Below are positions 1-9,400 of a stretch of DNA of 64,000 nucleotides, piece by piece. Location: contig JBDUYP010000007.1 in the NCBI GenBank assembly GCA_039944535.1, positions 418,466 to 482,465 on the forward strand, given 5' to 3'. Under the pieces are notes generated by a model. That model was not told the origin of the DNA. It ran no database searches and saw only the letters and a list, made by a program, of their open reading frames with translations. The first letter of the stretch is position 1. Every line of letters begins with the position of its first letter. Source of the stretch: JAMZMI01 sp039944535 (GTDB lineage: Bacteria > Bacteroidota > Bacteroidia > Cytophagales > Cyclobacteriaceae). The translations under genes were made by a program, and so were the position numbers.

Positions 1-458
1 TCTGAGAGTACAGGCCCAATCCCGTTTATTTTTTGCAGTTGTGGAGCCGTGGCAATGTTCAGATTTAGTTTGTTTTCAGCAGTATATGCGGGCGCATATT
101 TCTTTTTGTATGCTGGCTTTACCTCAGTTTTTGCTTTTTCCTTATCGGAGTACGCCAGCCTGTAATCGTTTTTGTACGTTGGTTTTGAGCTTGATTTTTT
201 GTTTTCAAAATTTGATTTTGAGCGATAGGCGCGTTTTTTCTCTTCTTTAATAGCAATTGAGCTTTCGATCTTGGTGGCCCAGGCGCCTAGCTCTGTGCGA
301 TCGTGGTTAGATATTTCCTTCTTGGCATATCGTGCATTTATGTACACACGAGGGACTACAGCCAGTACAATAATGAGAACGATAAGCAACCAGGTGCCGT
401 TCATCTCCGTTCTGGTGAAGCCAAATGACTCCATTAGCCAATTTTTGAGTAATTTCAT
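1..458 (-). CDS. ComEA-like helix-hairpin-helix protein, 3' end cut by window edge
   Basis: This minus-strand reading frame starts with ATG at 458 and runs off the left edge without a stop (152 codons visible). Residues about 20-38 form one hydrophobic segment (TWLLIVLIIVLAVVPRVYI) after a short basic N terminus, so it is probably anchored in the inner membrane. A long Lys/Tyr/Ser-rich linker follows. The last visible residues, LNLNIATAPQLQKINGIGP, match the start of a ComEA-type helix-hairpin-helix DNA-binding domain (NxNxAxxxxLxxxxGIG). In ComEA this fold binds double-stranded DNA during uptake; Bacteroidota carry several HhH proteins of unknown role, so competence is not proven. It is divergent from hemA, 90 bp away. 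A second ATG nine codons in is also possible. Confidence 0.75.
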   Translation of the reverse strand, partial: MKLLKNWLMESFGFTRTEMNGTWLLIVLIIVLAVVPRVYINARYAKKEISNHDRTELGAWATKIESSIAIKEEKKRAYRSKSNFENKKSSSKPTYKNDYRLAYSDKEKAKTEVKPAYKKKYAPAYTAENKLNLNIATAPQLQKINGIGPVLS

Positions 459-516
459 ACGGCAGGATTATTTGAAATTATGACATTAGTCATAAGGAAT
501 TAAACCACGACTGTTT

Positions 517-524
517 TATTTTTG
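517..524 (+). promoter_or_regulatory. Candidate -7 box of hemA (TATTTTTG)
   Basis: TATTTTTG fits the Bacteroidota -7 consensus TAnnTTTG and ends 24 bp before the GTG start of hemA. I see no good -33 TTTG at the usual 17-23 bp spacing, so support comes from the box and its location only. Confidence 0.4.
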
Positions 525-548
525 CAATCCTTTACCTAAAAGTAATAA

Positions 549-1802
549 GTGAATAGGTTTAAATCCATAGGCATTTCATATAAAACGGCAGACATTGATC
601 TGCGGGAGCAAGTCACTTTTAGTGAATCCGGCACTCGTACGTTCATTGCTCGTTGTAAAGAGGTGCTGGGCCTGAACGAGCTTTTGGTGCTATCAACTTG
701 CAACCGTACGGAGTTGTATTATGTAGCAGATACTTCCCTCAAATCAGAACTTTGTTCGCTTATTGACATTCACCATAACCTGAAAATAAAGGCAGTGGAT
801 CACTTTGGTGAAAATCAAGGGGAGGAAACCATTAGGCATCTTTATGAGGTTGCGCTAGGAGTTGACTCCATGGTGCTAGGAGATATTCAGATTACCAATC
901 AGGTAAAAAATGCGTATCAGTGGTCGGCAGATGAAGGCGTGGCGGGTCCATTTTTGCACAGATTGCTTCACTCCATATTTTATACCAACAAGCGAGTAGT
1001 TCAGGAGACCGAACTTCGCGATGGTAATGCATCTACAGCGTCTGTTTCGGTAGATATTATCAAACAGTACATTGCGGGATTTGTGGAGCCGACCATTTTG
1101 ATAATGGGTCTCGGAGAAATTGGCAGGACGGTAGCGGAAAACCTGAAGGGAGTGGATGCCACCGTGAGGGTGGTGAATAGAACCAAAAGCACGGCAGAGA
1201 CGTTGGCAGGTGAATTTGGATATGAGGTGGGGTTATTTGATGACGTGAAGAATGAAATCAGATCGGCTAACGTGGTTGTTTCCGCGATAAGGGCTGAGAA
1301 ACCTTTTGTGAAGAAGGAGTTTTTGGGCGCCAGCGGCACCCCGAAATTGCTGATAGATTTGTCTGTGCCGCGAAGCATAGATGATTCTGTAGAAGCCGAA
1401 GGTGGGATTTTGCTCTACAATGTGGATCAGCTTGACCAGAAGGCATCAGAGGCTTTGGGAAGGCGAAGAGAGGCACTGCCAGCTGTGAAAGGGATTATTG
1501 AAGAATCTATAGCAGATCTTCAAAACTGGACACAGGAGATGGAAGTATCCCCTACGATCAAAAAGCTGAAAAATGCTTTAGAAGATATAAGAAAAGAAGA
1601 AATGGCACGCTATCTCTCTGGTTTGGGAGAAAAAGAAGCAGCCATTTTGGATAAAGCTACCAAAGGCATCATTCAAAAAGTAATGAAACTGCCTGTGCTA
1701 CAGCTAAAGGCCGCTTGCAAGAGAGGTGAAGCTGAAACCCTAGTTGAAGTTCTCAATGACCTATTCAACCTTGAGAAAGAAACTCAACAAAAGGCTGACT
1801 AA
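549..1802 (+). CDS. hemA: Glutamyl-tRNA reductase
   Basis: HemA reduces glutamyl-tRNA(Glu) to glutamate-1-semialdehyde with NADPH, the first step of the C5 pathway to tetrapyrroles. The 417-aa length is normal. The catalytic cysteine is C51 in LSTCNRTELY. The NADPH-binding Rossmann motif MGLGEIGR lies near residues 186-193, followed by VVNRT, and LIDLSVPRSID is also typical. The C-terminal helical dimerisation domain is complete. The start is GTG at 549; translation from it gives the expected N terminus (MNRFKSIGISYKTA), with GISYKTA matching the family. hemE lies about 39 kb away in the same window, so the pathway is scattered. The WG-repeat gene follows after 10 bp. Confidence 0.96.
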   Translation: MNRFKSIGISYKTADIDLREQVTFSESGTRTFIARCKEVLGLNELLVLSTCNRTELYYVADTSLKSELCSLIDIHHNLKIKAVDHFGENQGEETIRHLYEVALGVDSMVLGDIQITNQVKNAYQWSADEGVAGPFLHRLLHSIFYTNKRVVQETELRDGNASTASVSVDIIKQYIAGFVEPTILIMGLGEIGRTVAENLKGVDATVRVVNRTKSTAETLAGEFGYEVGLFDDVKNEIRSANVVVSAIRAEKPFVKKEFLGASGTPKLLIDLSVPRSIDDSVEAEGGILLYNVDQLDQKASEALGRRREALPAVKGIIEESIADLQNWTQEMEVSPTIKKLKNALEDIRKEEMARYLSGLGEKEAAILDKATKGIIQKVMKLPVLQLKAACKRGEAETLVEVLNDLFNLEKETQQKAD

Positions 1803-1812
1803 TTCCAATATA

Positions 1813-3975
1813 ATGTTGCGTTGCTTGACCTTGTTGTTATTCCTGTCAACAGGGGAAAGTTTGCTTGCATTCAAGAGTGATCAGTGGCAGATCATAAAAT
1901 CCGGGCATTTTGAGGGATTGGCAAATGTCGAGGGTGAGGTCATCATCCCGCCGGTCTATGACGCCATTGGGTGGTCCGATGAGACAAATGAGGTGCTTGG
2001 AGATGTCATTGGATATCTCGAAAACGAAAAGTGGGGGCTCATTTCACTTAAAAATAAAAAACTCACCTCTCCCCAGTTCACCATACTTGAACCTTATGCT
2101 GTGGGTAAAGTAAAAGCCGCCATAAAGGGTAAGTTCAGTAATCACCTTTTTTACGGGATCATAAACAGCCGCGGACAAGTGGTTGTAGATTTTAATCACT
2201 TCTCTATCGATCATTTTCATAATGACATGATGGTGGTTTCACAATACACCAATAGGGCAGTGTTTTACGGGCTTATTGACGGTGAGCAGACTGTAGTTCT
2301 TCCCAGCGCATTTACCCAAATCTCCATGTTGGGCGATCTGATTTTGGGTGTGCATGGCAATAAAAAGAAGCTTTTTGATGTGGAGGGAAATGCAGTTTTC
2401 GATTTTTGGCTGGATAGCGTAAACTATTCTGCGGATGGGTTTTTGGTCATGAGAGAGGGAAAGTACGGGTTTGTCAACTCAGATGGAAGCGTGAGGCATG
2501 AGGTCAATTATAAGGACATGACTGTAGAGGATCCGGTTGAGTTTAACGAATGGGTGATCTTTCACGAAGAATCAGAAATCAGCACCAGTGTCACCTGCGA
2601 TTCACTTACCAAAAATGAAAATGACACATGGACAGCTCATGTCAATAGAACTCAACACTTGTTAAAATTATCTGCTGATCGGATTTTCAACAATTCAGAA
2701 AATGTTTTAAAAGATACGCACAAAGGGTATCTGATAACTCAAAATACGAAAACGTTGAAGTGGAGTGCTTTTAAGGAGTCTGGGGAAAGTGTGCTTCAGA
2801 ATCAGGATTATATTAGAATCGATGAGAATTATCTATTTGCCCAAAATGGAAAACGATGGGACGTTTACAATTTTTTTGGAAGAAAGCTTAATGACAAGAC
2901 TTTCGGTCAGATTTTGGGTAGCGTAAACAGAAAGGTGGCGGTGCGAAACCATGGATACTGGGGTTGGATGGATTTTGATGGCAAAATGATTGTCAACTTT
3001 CGTTATGACAATCTCAAATTTGGAGTTCGTGACGATCAGTTTATTATCAAGTACGTGGGGCATTGGGGAGTGGCGGATTTTCAAGGCCAGTACCTGATAT
3101 CACCCGACTATGATAATGTAAGATCGATTGGGGAATTGTATGTGGCTACTAAGGGCCACTCACAGAAGATTTTTTCAGCAGACGGGGCATTTGTACATCA
3201 AACCACGGGGCAGGTGGGAGGTGGAGACCTGCTTACTATAAAGGAAGAAACCGGGAGGGGAGCAGTGCTTAATTCTGGCTACTTAATAGAACCGGTCTAT
3301 GATACCATCACTACTCTTGATAATTACATTTTGGCGCGAAAAGATGAGTTTGTCAAGCTGTTTGACGCAAAAGGCAATATAATCCTCGGCTTGGAGGATC
3401 GGGTGCAGGATGTCCTGTCTTATGATGGGGAATGGTTTGTGGTCAGAAAGGCCAATCAATATGGGTTTGTGGATGACGAGGGCCGGTTGCGCATAGCCAA
3501 CCGGTATGATGATGCGAGACCATATTCTGATGGGCTGGCTGCAGTTAGACTTATTGGCAGGTGGGGATTTGTTGACAAAAAGGAATACCTGGCTGTTCAG
3601 CCTTTTTACAAGGAGGTTGGTGATTTTCAGGATGGCCTGGCCGTGGTGAAGATTGATGATAAGTACGGCATTGTCAATAAGGCTGGAAATGAAATCGTGG
3701 AAGTAGAATGGAAAAGTATAGAAAGGCAGCCCACCGGCAATTTTGTGGTTGCCGACTTTGATGACAACTACGGCTTGGTCAATGCTGAAGGGGCGATCAT
3801 CTTATCTCCGATTTTTGAAAACTTAAAGGATACTCCGGGGGGGGCTGTTGTGGCTAAGCGATATGGAAAAAAGGGCGTGCTGGATTACAATGGATTTTCC
3901 CAACATCCATTTGCTTATGCTGATATTGAGATAGTAGATGATTACATCCTTTTTCTAAAAAACAGGAAGAACTAG
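1813..3975 (+). CDS. WG-repeat protein, probably exported
   Basis: A 720-aa protein made mostly of WG repeats (pattern xWGhhxxxGxhhhxPxYdxh), a motif of unknown biochemical function common in Bacteroidota. Clear copies include KWGLISLKNKK, YWGWMDFDGK, HWGVADFQGQ, QYGFVDDEGR, RWGFVDKKEY, KYGIVNKAGN and NYGLVNAEGA, spread along the whole length. I chose ATG at 1813 over an in-frame ATG at 1744 because 1744 lies inside hemA, while 1813 gives a clean signal peptide (MLRCLTLLLFLSTGESLLAF). There is no lipobox cysteine. It is probably cotranscribed with hemA. The stop codon abuts that of the convergent M16 gene with no intervening base. The role is unknown; repeat proteins of this type are thought to mediate protein contacts. 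Confidence 0.85.
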   Translation: MLRCLTLLLFLSTGESLLAFKSDQWQIIKSGHFEGLANVEGEVIIPPVYDAIGWSDETNEVLGDVIGYLENEKWGLISLKNKKLTSPQFTILEPYAVGKVKAAIKGKFSNHLFYGIINSRGQVVVDFNHFSIDHFHNDMMVVSQYTNRAVFYGLIDGEQTVVLPSAFTQISMLGDLILGVHGNKKKLFDVEGNAVFDFWLDSVNYSADGFLVMREGKYGFVNSDGSVRHEVNYKDMTVEDPVEFNEWVIFHEESEISTSVTCDSLTKNENDTWTAHVNRTQHLLKLSADRIFNNSENVLKDTHKGYLITQNTKTLKWSAFKESGESVLQNQDYIRIDENYLFAQNGKRWDVYNFFGRKLNDKTFGQILGSVNRKVAVRNHGYWGWMDFDGKMIVNFRYDNLKFGVRDDQFIIKYVGHWGVADFQGQYLISPDYDNVRSIGELYVATKGHSQKIFSADGAFVHQTTGQVGGGDLLTIKEETGRGAVLNSGYLIEPVYDTITTLDNYILARKDEFVKLFDAKGNIILGLEDRVQDVLSYDGEWFVVRKANQYGFVDDEGRLRIANRYDDARPYSDGLAAVRLIGRWGFVDKKEYLAVQPFYKEVGDFQDGLAVVKIDDKYGIVNKAGNEIVEVEWKSIERQPTGNFVVADFDDNYGLVNAEGAIILSPIFENLKDTPGGAVVAKRYGKKGVLDYNGFSQHPFAYADIEIVDDYILFLKNRKN

Positions 3976-5235
3976 TTATCCTACCACCACACTTGAGGCG
4001 CCCGAAGGGTCAAAGTGTTTGGTTAATGTAGCTGAAATATCTTCAGCTGAGATTTCATCCACAGTTTGCATAAAGTCAAGCCAAAACTGATTGGTCAAAC
4101 CTGACAGGTAATTCCCCGTGATCATCTGCATAGAGTTGAAGCAAGAGTCAAATGACATCAGCCACTTTCCCTTTAAGTGATTTTTGAGCAGCTCCAATTC
4201 TTCAAAAGTGGGAGGAGTATTTTGAAGGTTCTCGATTTCCTTTCGGATTTCATTCAGTGCCAGGTTTACTTTTTCTTTTAGCACATCCGTCCCAATCACC
4301 CAGTAAGATCCATGCTGTAAATGAACCATGCTAGAGCTGATGCCATAAGTCAGGCCCTTTTCTTCGCGGATATTTTTCATCAGCCTCGACCCGAAAAACC
4401 CTCCTAACAGCTCATTCGTAATCTTGAGTTTGTGTATGTCTGCGTGAGATTTATTGATGGAGGCTGATCCAAACCGGATGCTTGATTGCACCGAATTGTC
4501 CCAGGAGATGTTTAAGGTTTCATTCCCGGGCAGCTTAGGAGTGGTTGGCTTCTTCGGAGCTATAAACTCAAATTTGGATAACCTATCATTGACAATACTG
4601 AGTTCCTCAGGGCCCACAGCACCCGCCATGAAAATAGTAGGGCGAACCTTGAATTGCTCACTGAAAAAAGCTTTGACTTGATCCAGTGATGTGCCATTTA
4701 CGTCCTGAAGTGTCACCAACTTGCCGTATGGGTGCCCCGAGCCAAAAATCGTTTCTCTAAATTTCAGGCCAGCAAAAGCATTGGTTTTGGCATGTTGCTG
4801 CTTTATCTGCTGAGATCTTATGGTTTTTAGTTTCTCAAATTCTTTCTCGGGGAAAATGGAATCAGCGAGTAGCTCGAAAACCAATTTGGCCTGATTGGAA
4901 AAAAACTTTTTGAGGCAGTACAGTCGGATATATAGATGATCCAGCGTAGGCGTGATCTCCAGGTGACTGCCATGAAAGTCGATTTCACTGGCTATCTCAG
5001 CACTGGATTTTTTACTCGTACCCTCGAGTAGCATTTTGCCGGCCAGGTAGCTGATACCAGAAACAGTTTCTGAAAATCTGCCAACAGGAATCACGATATC
5101 GAGCATGATCACAGGTTGTGCCTGCTGTTCTAAAACCACCAAATCTATGCCTTGAGCACCACTGACGATTTGGGCTTCAGGAAAATTTGGTTTTGCTATA
5201 TTGTCTGATGGAGGTGCTGCCGTCCTGTCGAGCAT
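3976..5235 (-). CDS. M16-family (insulinase-like) protein lacking the zinc site
   Basis: This is a 419-aa M16 peptidase fold with two homologous halves. The C-terminal half has the family signature FFGSRLMKNIREEKGLTYGI. The zinc motif HxxEH should lie after VIPVGRFSETVSGI, but the sequence reads SYLAGKMLLEGT, so both histidines and the glutamate are missing. Family knowledge: M16 enzymes often work as pairs, one active and one inactive subunit that helps bind substrate. No active M16 partner is visible in this window. The gene starts 8 bp after porV on the same strand, so the two are probably cotranscribed. There is no signal peptide, which suggests a cytoplasmic protein. The fold is secure; the function is inferred. 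Confidence 0.85.
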   Translation of the reverse strand: MLDRTAAPPSDNIAKPNFPEAQIVSGAQGIDLVVLEQQAQPVIMLDIVIPVGRFSETVSGISYLAGKMLLEGTSKKSSAEIASEIDFHGSHLEITPTLDHLYIRLYCLKKFFSNQAKLVFELLADSIFPEKEFEKLKTIRSQQIKQQHAKTNAFAGLKFRETIFGSGHPYGKLVTLQDVNGTSLDQVKAFFSEQFKVRPTIFMAGAVGPEELSIVNDRLSKFEFIAPKKPTTPKLPGNETLNISWDNSVQSSIRFGSASINKSHADIHKLKITNELLGGFFGSRLMKNIREEKGLTYGISSSMVHLQHGSYWVIGTDVLKEKVNLALNEIRKEIENLQNTPPTFEELELLKNHLKGKWLMSFDSCFNSMQMITGNYLSGLTNQFWLDFMQTVDEISAEDISATLTKHFDPSGASSVVVG

Positions 5236-5243
5236 GTGCCGAT

Positions 5244-6461
5244 TTATGATTCGGTTTGATCCATGTTAAACTGGAATGACAAACGGAGCGTTTCGGCCAA
5301 TGGGTGGTCTTTCTGCTGAGGTACCAGATATGAAAAATCAAACCCAAATACTTGATAAGTCAAACCTACTCCAGCTGTGAAATACTTTCTGTTTCCTTTG
5401 TTTCTATGTTCGGTGAAGTAACCTACTCGCACGGCAAACTTTTCCTGGTAGAGATACTCCGCTCCAAAAGAAAACATCAGTTCTTGCAGTTCCTCAGAGA
5501 AGCCATTAGGTGCATCGGTAAATGAGCCAAACGTTCCGCTTAGTAACGTTCGATTTGGGTCTTTTCCTCCACCCGGAGCTATCTGAAAACCTCCGGTAGC
5601 AGGATCAGGAATAGGATTTCCGTCCTCATCTAATTCATAAATGGGTGGAGTAGGAACCAAAAGTTTATTTACATCTATCATCAGAGTGATAGAGTTGTAA
5701 GGGTCTATGTTGGTTTTAAAAGCGGTACCTATTCTCAGGTTGCCCGGAATAAAATCTTCGTTGCTTTCGTTGCTGTAATTCACCTTCTGCCCGAAGTTAG
5801 AGATGTTGGCTCCAAAGGAAAGTTCTGAGTCCGTTCCCGAGAACACGATGGGCTTGGTGTAATACCAGCCAATATCTACGGCCACACTGGTTCCTGCTTT
5901 TGCGTCTGGCGCACCGCTGATATTACCAGCAATATTTGACCAGATAAATCGAGTAGAAACCCCCATTGACATGTTGTCAGTCAACTTTCGCGAGTATGTA
6001 GCATCTACAGCCAGTTCATTGGGGTTTTCGATATTGAGTCGCTCTCCGTTTTCGTCGGTTAGCTGAATTTCACCCAAATCAAAGTACCTGAAGGAAGCAC
6101 CAAATGTCTGAATTCTATCAATCTTTTTATAAAAAGTCAGGTAGTTGAGCGACATGTCATTGACGATCTTGCCTAACCACGGAGAGTATGAAAAGGAGAC
6201 ACCCAGATCATTTTCTATAAAAGCCAGCTTGGCGCTGTTCCAGTGCGAGCTATACACATCGGGGCTGGAGGCCACACCTGCATCGCCCATTGCTGAACCA
6301 CGACTATCTGGCGCAAAACTCACAAATGGCACAGCCACAGTGATCGGATTTCGGTTATCGTCCTGACCAGTGATTTTCTGATTATTAGATGACTGAGCAA
6401 GAACACCAATAGGGGTGCCAAAGGCTAGTACTAGTAAAGTCTGTATAAGACGTATTTTCAT
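5244..6461 (-). CDS. porV: Type IX secretion outer-membrane protein PorV (LptO)
   Basis: PorV is an outer-membrane barrel of the FadL type. It shuttles type IX cargo from the SprA/Sov translocon to the PorU sortase, binding the cargo C-terminal domain. The 405-aa length fits. A signal peptide (about residues 1-22, ending VLAQ) is followed by the conserved N-terminal region PFVSFAPDSRGSAMGDAGVA and SSPDVYSSHWNSAKLAF. The rest is amphipathic barrel strands, ending in a strand with LSFQF. It lies directly downstream of porU, the usual arrangement in Bacteroidota, and a -7-like box sits between them. The M16 gene follows after 8 bp. Confidence is high from the N-terminal motifs and the porU neighbour. 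Confidence 0.93.
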   Translation of the reverse strand: MKIRLIQTLLVLAFGTPIGVLAQSSNNQKITGQDDNRNPITVAVPFVSFAPDSRGSAMGDAGVASSPDVYSSHWNSAKLAFIENDLGVSFSYSPWLGKIVNDMSLNYLTFYKKIDRIQTFGASFRYFDLGEIQLTDENGERLNIENPNELAVDATYSRKLTDNMSMGVSTRFIWSNIAGNISGAPDAKAGTSVAVDIGWYYTKPIVFSGTDSELSFGANISNFGQKVNYSNESNEDFIPGNLRIGTAFKTNIDPYNSITLMIDVNKLLVPTPPIYELDEDGNPIPDPATGGFQIAPGGGKDPNRTLLSGTFGSFTDAPNGFSEELQELMFSFGAEYLYQEKFAVRVGYFTEHRNKGNRKYFTAGVGLTYQVFGFDFSYLVPQQKDHPLAETLRLSFQFNMDQTES

Positions 6462-6486
6462 TCTCTTTTGAAGATTAAAAAGTCTG

Positions 6487-6494
6487 CAAAGATA
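6487..6494 (-). promoter_or_regulatory. Candidate -7 box of porV (TATCTTTG)
   Basis: On the minus strand TATCTTTG matches TAnnTTTG and lies in the short porU-porV gap, 25 bp before the porV start. No clear -33 element is visible. porV may therefore have its own weak promoter in addition to readthrough from porU. Confidence 0.35.
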
Positions 6495-6496
6495 AT

Positions 6497-9400
6497 TTAA
6501 TTATTGATTATGAGCCTGTTGATGACTTGATTGCTTGCTCCGTCAATGGTACTGGTTACTTGTAATTTATAAAAATAAACACCCTTATCGAGTCTTTCAC
6601 CATTCTGGTTGGTCAATAATCGGGTCAAATTGTCAACAGTGTCAGTCACGTCATCTAGCTCATAAATCCATTCGCTGGCCTTGCTTCCCATCAAATCATA
6701 CACAGAGATTTTCACAACTAGTGCTTCGCCCTGTCTGTCGTGCTTAAAGGTGAATGTGGTCTCCCCAGAATCCGTAACCGGGTTGGGGTAGTTCATTGCG
6801 CTAAACAATCTGATTTTAGGTTGGTCAGATACTTTAAACTCAACATACTTAGTACTATAATTATTGTGTGTGTCCCAAATTTTTAGTTGCCCTTTGTATG
6901 TGCCTTTGTCGAAATTCTTGATGGGATAGACAATGCTCCCTGAAGTATAGTCGTCTTTTGTGGCCGTGTAATAATCGTTTAGAGAGATTATGAGCGTATC
7001 ATTGAGTGTAAGAGTGAGGCTTTGGTTGAATCCGTTTGAGCTGATGTTGATGCCACTTTCATCAGAAATTCGCGCTACGAACAAGCTGCTTGGCCCCACG
7101 ACATCTCCGTTGATGAAGTCTGGCTCATTTATATAAGTCTCTATGATAACAGGGGGTGTGTCGTCTGCTACCGCTGAGGCGGTACCGCCCAAAACCACAT
7201 TTCTGCTAGCACCGGACGCATCAATCATGGATTCCTCGCTGATGGCATAAGCCGTCAGGCGACCTTTTTCATATTTATAGGATGAGTTTTTCGGCATCAC
7301 AAATGTTGCTTCGAATATTCCCAACGCGACACTAACATCGCCCCTGTAGAGCGCATTGTCCTGCTCCTGATATTCAAATGGGTCATTTACTTCTCCTGGC
7401 AAACCTTTCTTTGGCTGTTCCGGATTGTCCAATCCTTTGGTCAGTTTATCTCTGGGTATGTCCCAAAGTGTAATGGTAGCGGTTCCATTAAAAGTTTCTA
7501 ACACGGCAGTGTTATCGTACACTTTTCCTGTGATGGTCACCGTTTCCAGCGCGCTTAGTGTATCCAAAGTTGTATCCAGATCATCAAATTTGATTTCATA
7601 TTCGGGGTAATTTAGCGTCAGCATAGGGTCGCCAAGTAGAGCAAAGTTTCGGTTAATTGGCCCACGCAAACTATTATTCTTCGTGAGTCGCATCACATCA
7701 CCTAATCGCAAATGTTTACCATTTTCTCTTAGAAATACACTTTCGTGAAAAGCGGCATTTACCAGTTTGTTGGTACTCGCGTAAACCGCACGCGTGGTGG
7801 TCAGGAGCGCAATGGCTCCCCCATTAGGGTGAAGCAAAAATTCTTCTGCTCCGGAAACTTTTGATGGATCATCATAAACACCAAAATTACATGTGGCAGT
7901 TACGAAAAGCGGGAGCTTGTGCCTATTGCTTAGATCAGATATCAATGACACATCGATTACTTCCTCCTGCATGAGTACATTAGATCCGCCATGACCAAGG
8001 TAATCCATGACCAGCACGCCTTCTTCCAGTCGTTCGTTTATGGCACGAATCAGGTCAGGGCTTTCCTGATCTTCTCCTATCTGGTCAAAATTGTCAATGT
8101 ACAATCTCGTGGAATTGTATTCAGGGCTCTCATCCTCCAAAATGTCATTCATGTATTCCACGTCTTCCATGTGCTGATTGCCATCTCCATCATCGGCCAG
8201 ATAGGCTACCTGGGTTCGCCATTTACCTAAAGTGTAGCTGTTTGGTGTTTTGTATCTTATGATTTTGTTTACCACATCTTCAGCTTGCTCTATCGTCCTC
8301 ACGGGGATTCGGCCTATGCCAATGTCAAGCGTATGGTCATGCACAGTGCTTTGGATGGGTGCCCCAGTGTTAGTCTGATCTCCCTCGTACCAATCTCCTT
8401 CATCGTCTTCAAGAAAACCAAAGTAATCATCCGATGAATGACTATATAGCTTATGCAACGACTCTCTTGATTCGTAAACGGGGACAAAATTCTGGTCAGG
8501 AAGTGAGTTGTAGGCGTTGTTAGGATGTCGTTTGTTGAGCCATCGATAGTCGTAGGATCCATCACCAAACAACAGCCCATATTTCAATTTTTCACCTCCA
8601 TTGATCCACAAATACCTAAAATAATCCCTGATGGCTGTCACGTCTTGCATGCCGGACGAAAACTCATTGTAAATCTGCTGCGGAGTTACAATCTCAACGT
8701 TCAGTCCGTCATTGCTTTGGTGAAAGTCTGCAAGTCGTTGCGCTTCAGAAAGGAACTGTGGAGCACAGACGATTATGCCATCTGCGGAGAGGTTCGATTT
8801 GATGTTTTGGTTCTGAACCTTGCTGAAATATTCAGGAGTTTTGGGCGCAGAGAGGTCAAATATCACATATTCTTCTATCTGGCTGCTGGCCATTTGGTTG
8901 AAACTTGCTGTGGAGCCTGAGGTGGTATAGAGCTGATTTTGGGGGATTGTCGGGTCGCCAATATTCCAAATCAGAAAATCACTAAAGTCCCCGATGTTGA
9001 TATTGTAAGTGGTGTTTTGATTTACAGTTTTCCTATTTCTAAAATGCGTCTGCCCGTCGTACAGCGCAAGACTTCTTTCAAACCCGAGTACAAAATAGTC
9101 AAGGTGCCCCTGGCTTGTCTGGCCATTCACTCTGTTTTCATTGAAAATGATATCCAACCTCAGGTCTTCGACGGTATTGTTTTCTTGAGAAAGAAAAACG
9201 GGGTATTCGTATCCCCTATCGGTATACGTGTTGGACGAGAGTGCCTTGACTGGGACATTGGCAGCTTCAGTCATATTTAGGAAAACATCGAAGCTTGCGG
9301 CAAAAAGTGAGGCGCCAAGTAGTTTGATTTCGGCACCTATTGAGTCGCCTATGCCTGGGATGTTATAAGTGAAGGACTGCTCTGTTTTGTTGCCAAAAGC

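Noticed and set aside
41..483. Two short plus-strand open frames at the left edge
   Set aside because: They are antisense to a minus-strand frame with a clear membrane segment and a ComEA-type HhH motif.
1744..1812. Earlier start for the WG-repeat protein, overlapping hemA
   Set aside because: It would place charged residues before the signal peptide. ATG 1813 gives a clean signal and lies just after the hemA stop.
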